In this document: positions 6,715 through 9,688 of the stretch, in pieces | Numbering within the stretch: position 1 is the stretch's first letter | How the letters are laid out: the number at the start of each line of letters is the position of its first letter | NCBI GenBank assembly: GCA_025980505.1 | Contig: JAICXI010000036.1 | Span: 1-9,688 of the forward strand | DNA: 9,688 nucleotides | Source of the DNA: a bacterium | GTDB lineage: Bacteria > Oederibacteriota > Muellerivitia > Muellerivitales > Muellerivitaceae | Direction: 5' to 3' | Program-made: the position numbers and the translations under genes | The notes under the pieces: generated by a model | Told to the model about the DNA's origin: nothing | Database searches by the model: none | The model's input: only the letters and a program-made list of their open reading frames with translations

Positions 6715-6758
6715 CGCGGGTTCCCTTAATGGGATGGGGCCCTCCGACTGAACCCGCG
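6715..6758. repeat. 9-bp perfect inverted repeat upstream of the glycosyltransferase gene
   Basis: CGCGGGTTC (6715-6723) and GAACCCGCG (6750-6758) pair perfectly across 26 bases that contain a smaller CCC-TTAAT-GGG-type dyad. The structure ends 46 bp before the glycosyltransferase ATG. On the minus strand the stem is followed by TTTT, so it could stop leftward antisense transcription; on the plus strand it could be a leader structure. Confidence 0.45.
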
Positions 6759-6789
6759 ACATTTCCCCGACCGGCGGCTTTCCCGCTGT

Positions 6790-6795
6790 TAAAAT
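6790..6795 (+). promoter_or_regulatory. possible -10 element very close to the glycosyltransferase start
   Basis: TAAAAT matches TATAAT at five of six bases and ends nine bases before the ATG at 6805. No good -35 element stands 16-18 bases upstream. If used, it would start transcription at or next to the ATG, giving a leaderless message, which fits the absence of a Shine-Dalgarno sequence. Confidence 0.25.
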
Positions 6796-6804
6796 GAACC
6801 GGAT

Positions 6805-8919
6805 ATGAAACGCACAACACTTCTTCCGCCGGACCCGGGGGAAAGGCTGGCTTTCGGCCTGGCCTTGCTTTGGATGGGCCTGGTCCTCTTCCATTATTTC
6901 CCCCCTTCCGCCTTCCTGGATTTCTCGTTCTTGAGGCCCCCGGCTTCCGACCTCCGCCACATGGACCCGCGGGGACTGGCGGCCAACCTCCCCGGGTTCC
7001 TCAAGACGGTTTTCGTTTCCTTCGCCGCCTTGTTCACCCTCTGGCGATGGGGGCGGAAGGGGCGCCGTTGGCTGGGCTTTCAAGGCGGAAACCCGGCCCT
7101 CCGTTTTTGCCTGGAGACCGCCCTGGGCGTGCTTTTCTTCAACGGGCTTTGGATGGGCTTGGGATTGAGCGGCCTTTGGCGGGCCCCGCTGCTTTGGGCG
7201 CTGGCGCCGCTTTTTTTCGGCCTGGCCTTGTGGGACCTCCTGGCCCGTCCCCTGGCCTTCCAAAAATTCCCGCGATTTGAGGATCCGGGAAAAGGGGGTT
7301 GGGTTTTGGCGGGCCTGGGGGCCGTGGTCTTCCTCCTGGGTCTGGGCCAGTCCCTGGTGCCGGAAGTTTACTATGACGCCTTGGTCTACCACCTTTCCAC
7401 GCTGCAATTCTGGCAGTACCACCACGGCATCGCGGATTTTCCCACCAACCTTTATTCCTACTATCCCTTCGGGGCCGAACTTTACCTGATGAACGGCTTT
7501 TTTTTCCAGGGCGGTGAAAGCGCCAAGATGCTGGACACCTTGGCCGTCTTCCTTTGCGCGCTGGCCGCGGCCGGTTGGGTGGCGGAAGAAGCCGGCGTCT
7601 TCGAAGGCTGCCTGGCCTGGGCCATGGTCTGGGCCTTTCCCTTGACCTCCGCCACGGCCTGGGCCTGTCAAAACGACGCATTGCTGGCTTTCTTTGTCCT
7701 GCTTTTCCTGCGGGGACTTTGGCGCTGGAGCGCGGAACCCGGGAACCGGCAAAGGGCCTTGGCGGCGGGCCTTTGGGCGGGCGCGGCCCTGTCCATCAAG
7801 TACACGGCGGTGCTTTGGGTCCTCCTCCCGCTGGGGCTGTGGGCCTTGGCCGGCCGGGGCTTGTTCAAGGGGAAAAAAGGCGCGGGATTCCTGTTCGGGG
7901 CGATCTGTCTTTCAGCGGCCCCCTGGTTCCTCAAGAACTGGGCTTATACCGGCAACGGCTTTTATCCTTACTTTTCATCCTGGGTGGGTGGGCGAGGGCT
8001 TTATCCGCGGGGGCTCCAAGCCCTGATGGCCGACCATGAAACGGTTTTCGGAAAGGGGTTCCAGGCCGGTGCCTGGCTCCGGCAGGTGGTGGCCGGGGAC
8101 CTGGATAAGACCATCGGGCCTTTCCTTTTTTGCTTCCTTCCTTTCCTTTTCCTTCCCGGCCGGCGCCCGCCGGCTGCGAAGTTCTTGGGGGTTACCGGCG
8201 GCTTGTTCCTGCTGGCGGGATTCCTGGTCACCCACCAATTGCGGCTCCTCATGCCGGCTTTCCTGGTTTGCTTTATCGCCATGGCCGTGGCCTTGGGCGG
8301 GATCAAGGGGGGGGCCTGGGCGCGGGCCTGGGGCGGCCTGACGGCGGTGCTGGGACTTTGGAGCCTCCTCGCCCTCTTGCGCCTCGGCGTGGGTTACTAC
8401 CAAAGCGACCGGGTCTGGCTGGGCCTCCAAACGCCGGAGGCTTATTTGAACGGGAGCCCCCAAACCTCCTCTTACTTCGATTTGACGCGGGCGGTGGGGC
8501 TTTTGCCCGAAGGGGACCGCGTGCTGGTGGTGGGGGACGCCCGGGGGCTTTATTACCCCAGGCCCTTCTATACCAACAGCACCTTTGACGAGCCTCTCCT
8601 GGCCCGCCTGGCGCTGGCGGAAAAGGACGGGGAAGGCATCGGGCGCCGGTTACGGGAAATGGGCATCGACGACCTGGCGGTTTCGGGGGTGGAAGGCGTC
8701 CGGATTTCCTCCCTCTACCATGCCTACGACCTGCCCCCGCAGGCATGGAAAAGGCTGGATGATTTCATCCGGCGGTTCACGGACCCGGTGTATTTAAGCG
8801 GGAGGAAGGGGATTTACCGCCTGCGCCCCACGCCGGGCCGCGGAAAGGCGCCTTTTCCCGACCTCCTTTTATTGTTCCGGGAGGGGCGAAACACGATTGC
8901 CGCGGAGGAACAAGGATAA
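6805..8919 (+). CDS. multi-pass membrane glycosyltransferase, GT-C fold (GT39/ArnT-like)
   Basis: 704 residues with many hydrophobic helices across about residues 14-540, then a soluble tail. GT-C enzymes of this kind move a sugar from a polyprenyl-phosphate donor to a lipid or surface acceptor on the outer face of the inner membrane. Supporting features: an acidic first-loop motif, EVYYDALVYHL (187-197, with D191 the likely catalytic base), then LYSYYPFGAELY (217-227), QNDALLAFF (289-297), SIKYTA (330-335) and WFLKNWAYTGNGFYPYF (374-390), the last resembling the N-x-x-x-T-G-N-P region of the PMT family. Residues about 560-680 are a hydrophilic domain of unknown role. The ATG lacks a ribosome site; a later ATG at codon 24 has none either. 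A G8 run at 8307-8314 lies in the gene. The exact sugar and acceptor are unknown. Confidence 0.7.
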   Translation: MKRTTLLPPDPGERLAFGLALLWMGLVLFHYFPPSAFLDFSFLRPPASDLRHMDPRGLAANLPGFLKTVFVSFAALFTLWRWGRKGRRWLGFQGGNPALRFCLETALGVLFFNGLWMGLGLSGLWRAPLLWALAPLFFGLALWDLLARPLAFQKFPRFEDPGKGGWVLAGLGAVVFLLGLGQSLVPEVYYDALVYHLSTLQFWQYHHGIADFPTNLYSYYPFGAELYLMNGFFFQGGESAKMLDTLAVFLCALAAAGWVAEEAGVFEGCLAWAMVWAFPLTSATAWACQNDALLAFFVLLFLRGLWRWSAEPGNRQRALAAGLWAGAALSIKYTAVLWVLLPLGLWALAGRGLFKGKKGAGFLFGAICLSAAPWFLKNWAYTGNGFYPYFSSWVGGRGLYPRGLQALMADHETVFGKGFQAGAWLRQVVAGDLDKTIGPFLFCFLPFLFLPGRRPPAAKFLGVTGGLFLLAGFLVTHQLRLLMPAFLVCFIAMAVALGGIKGGAWARAWGGLTAVLGLWSLLALLRLGVGYYQSDRVWLGLQTPEAYLNGSPQTSSYFDLTRAVGLLPEGDRVLVVGDARGLYYPRPFYTNSTFDEPLLARLALAEKDGEGIGRRLREMGIDDLAVSGVEGVRISSLYHAYDLPPQAWKRLDDFIRRFTDPVYLSGRKGIYRLRPTPGRGKAPFPDLLLLFREGRNTIAAEEQG

Positions 8920-8958
8920 GCGCCGAAGGAAGGCTCCCGGCTTTGAAGGCTCGAATCC

Positions 8959-8994
8959 CCGGCCGCTTCATCCGCGGCCGGACAAAATTTTACG
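8959..8994 (+). terminator. candidate terminator after the glycosyltransferase gene
   Basis: CCGGCCGC (8959-8966) and GCGGCCGG (8974-8981) form a perfect 8-bp GC stem with a 7-base loop, 40 bp after the stop codon. The T tract is short and displaced (ACAAAATTTT), so termination may be incomplete. Confidence 0.5.
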
Positions 8995-9027
8995 GTTCAT
9001 TTTTTCCCAAATGTCCCGGTTCCCCTG

Positions 9028-9036
9028 TGGTTAAAT
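9028..9036 (+). promoter_or_regulatory. possible extended -10 promoter for glmU
   Basis: TGGTTAAAT combines a TG extension with TTAAAT (four of six matches) in a short AT-rich patch between the upstream hairpin and the GTG start. No clear -35 element is present. Transcription would start near 9043 with a leader of about 30 bases. Confidence 0.3.
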
Positions 9037-9060
9037 AGGTCCGGCTTTTCATCGACCTTC

Positions 9061-9072
9061 CGGAGGCCTCCG
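9061..9072 (+). promoter_or_regulatory. ribosome binding site embedded in a 12-bp palindrome
   Basis: CGGAGGCCTCCG is a perfect palindrome. Its left half is the Shine-Dalgarno sequence GGAGG (9062-9066), five bases before the GTG start, and its last base is the G of the start codon. It decides the start of the GlmU frame. Confidence 0.7.
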
Positions 9073-9688
9073 TGGCGGTTCCCTTAGTTGCGGTCATCCT
9101 GGCCGCGGGTGAAAGCACCCGCATGAATTCCAAGACCCCCAAGGTGTTGCATCCCGTGGGGGGACAGCCCATGCTGGATTACGCCCTCCAAAACGCCGAA
9201 GCCCTTTCCCCCTCCCAAATCTACGTGGTGACGGGCTCCGCCTCCGGCGGCGTGGCGGCCTTCGTGGGCAAAAGGGCCCGGTGCGTGGCGCAAAAAAAAC
9301 GGCTGGGTACGGGCCACGCGGTCCAGCAAGTTTCGCCTTACCTGAAATCCTTCAAGGGCAACCTGCTCATCCTTTACGCCGACACCTGCCTGGTCCGCCC
9401 CCAAACCGTGATGGCCTTGCGGCAGTTTCACCTGCTCCAAAACGCCGCGGCCACGCTCCTGACCGCCCGCGTGGAGGACCCCTCCGGTTACGGCCGCATC
9501 GTACGGGGGCCGGGGGGGGAAGTGGAAAGGATCGCGGAAGAAAGGGACGCCACCGAGGGGGAAAAGCTCAACAACGAGGTCAACGGCGGCGTGTACTTTT
9601 TCCAATCCGGGGCCTTGGCCCGGGCCTTGAAGGACTTGAGGTCCCACAACGCCGCCGGGGAATTTTACCTCACCGACACCCTCCAACG
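9072..9688 (+). CDS. glmU: GlmU, N-terminal uridylyltransferase domain (cut by window edge)
   Basis: The first 205 residues are visible; the frame runs off the end without a stop. The enzyme joins GlcNAc-1-phosphate and UTP to make UDP-GlcNAc, the precursor of peptidoglycan and lipopolysaccharide, in the cytoplasm. The nucleotide-binding signature is LAAGESTRM (10-18), with serine where glycine is usual, followed by KTPKVLH (21-27). GTGHA (79-83) is the uridine-contacting block, D104 in YADTC is the metal aspartate, and DPSGYGRIVR (136-145), IAEERDAT (154-161), NEVNGG (168-173) and FYLTD (198-202) follow the family order. The C-terminal hexapeptide acetyltransferase half lies outside the window, so a single-domain nucleotidyltransferase is not excluded. 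The start is GTG with GGAGG five bases upstream; the next in-frame ATG (codon 18) lies inside the signature and is too late. Confidence 0.88.
   Translation, partial: MAVPLVAVILAAGESTRMNSKTPKVLHPVGGQPMLDYALQNAEALSPSQIYVVTGSASGGVAAFVGKRARCVAQKKRLGTGHAVQQVSPYLKSFKGNLLILYADTCLVRPQTVMALRQFHLLQNAAATLLTARVEDPSGYGRIVRGPGGEVERIAEERDATEGEKLNNEVNGGVYFFQSGALARALKDLRSHNAAGEFYLTDTLQ

Larger units (their letters stand above)
6227..6804. other. 578-bp divergent intergenic region, no gene seen
   Basis: The region separates EAL-B (leftward) from the glycosyltransferase gene (rightward). Bases 6320-6420 are strikingly AT-rich for this genome and probably hold the EAL-B promoter. Bases 6420-6800 are GC-rich with several dyads, listed separately. 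A 71-codon open frame (TTG at 6582 to 6797) is rich in basic residues, glycine and proline, has no ribosome site and resembles nothing; I do not call it a gene. Confidence 0.6.

Noticed and set aside
6582..6797. A 71-codon open frame on the plus strand before the glycosyltransferase gene.
   Set aside because: TTG start, no ribosome site, composition of basic residues, glycine and proline without recognisable features, and it overlaps dyads; it looks like chance in GC-rich DNA.
8935..8965. A tRNA-like T-arm (GGCTCGAATCC) after the glycosyltransferase gene.
   Set aside because: No acceptor, D or anticodon arm can be drawn around it, and it runs into the terminator-like stem.

Overview
The window comes from a GC-rich bacterial chromosome of an organism I cannot place. 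Its genes use strong AGGAGG-type ribosome binding sites and a GC-biased third codon position, and they carry ordinary bacterial families: a REP-associated (RAYT/IS200-like) transposase, aldo/keto reductases, EAL-domain proteins, a GT-C membrane glycosyltransferase and GlmU. No ribosomal RNA, tRNA or CRISPR was seen. A Gram-negative-like environmental bacterium from a poorly cultured phylum is a reasonable guess, but it is only a guess.

Layout, left to right. Positions 5-1028 are an apparently intact RAYT-type insertion: one transposase gene on the minus strand, bounded by a perfect 30-bp inverted repeat, with a 19-bp tandem duplication at its right tip. Positions 1084-3201 hold two different aldo/keto reductases on the minus strand, separated by 174 bp that carry a long imperfect inverted repeat of dispersed-repeat character. 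Positions 3296-6226 hold two tandem paralogues on the minus strand. Each is a cytoplasmic protein with a catalytically degenerate EAL domain followed by a cache/PAS-like sensor domain resembling the YkuI architecture. Positions 6227-6804 are a structured, divergent intergenic region with a candidate promoter for the EAL pair and several dyads. Positions 6805-8919 encode, on the plus strand, a 704-residue multi-pass membrane protein of the GT-C glycosyltransferase type. A hairpin and a candidate promoter follow. From 9072 to the window edge runs the uridylyltransferase part of GlmU, which makes UDP-GlcNAc.

How the genes may work together. The minus-strand genes run in one direction (EAL-B, EAL-A, AKR-2, AKR-1, transposase), but gaps of 390, 94 and 174 bp and possible terminators argue against one tight operon. 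The EAL pair probably senses a small ligand through the C-terminal domain and signals by binding, because several metal and catalytic EAL residues are replaced in both copies. The plus-strand genes both belong to cell-surface polysaccharide chemistry: GlmU supplies UDP-GlcNAc and the GT-C protein probably transfers a lipid-linked sugar. The most noteworthy items are the conserved degeneration of both EAL paralogues, the perfect terminal repeats of the RAYT element, and the dyads in the divergent region. I did not find a convincing new multi-gene system.
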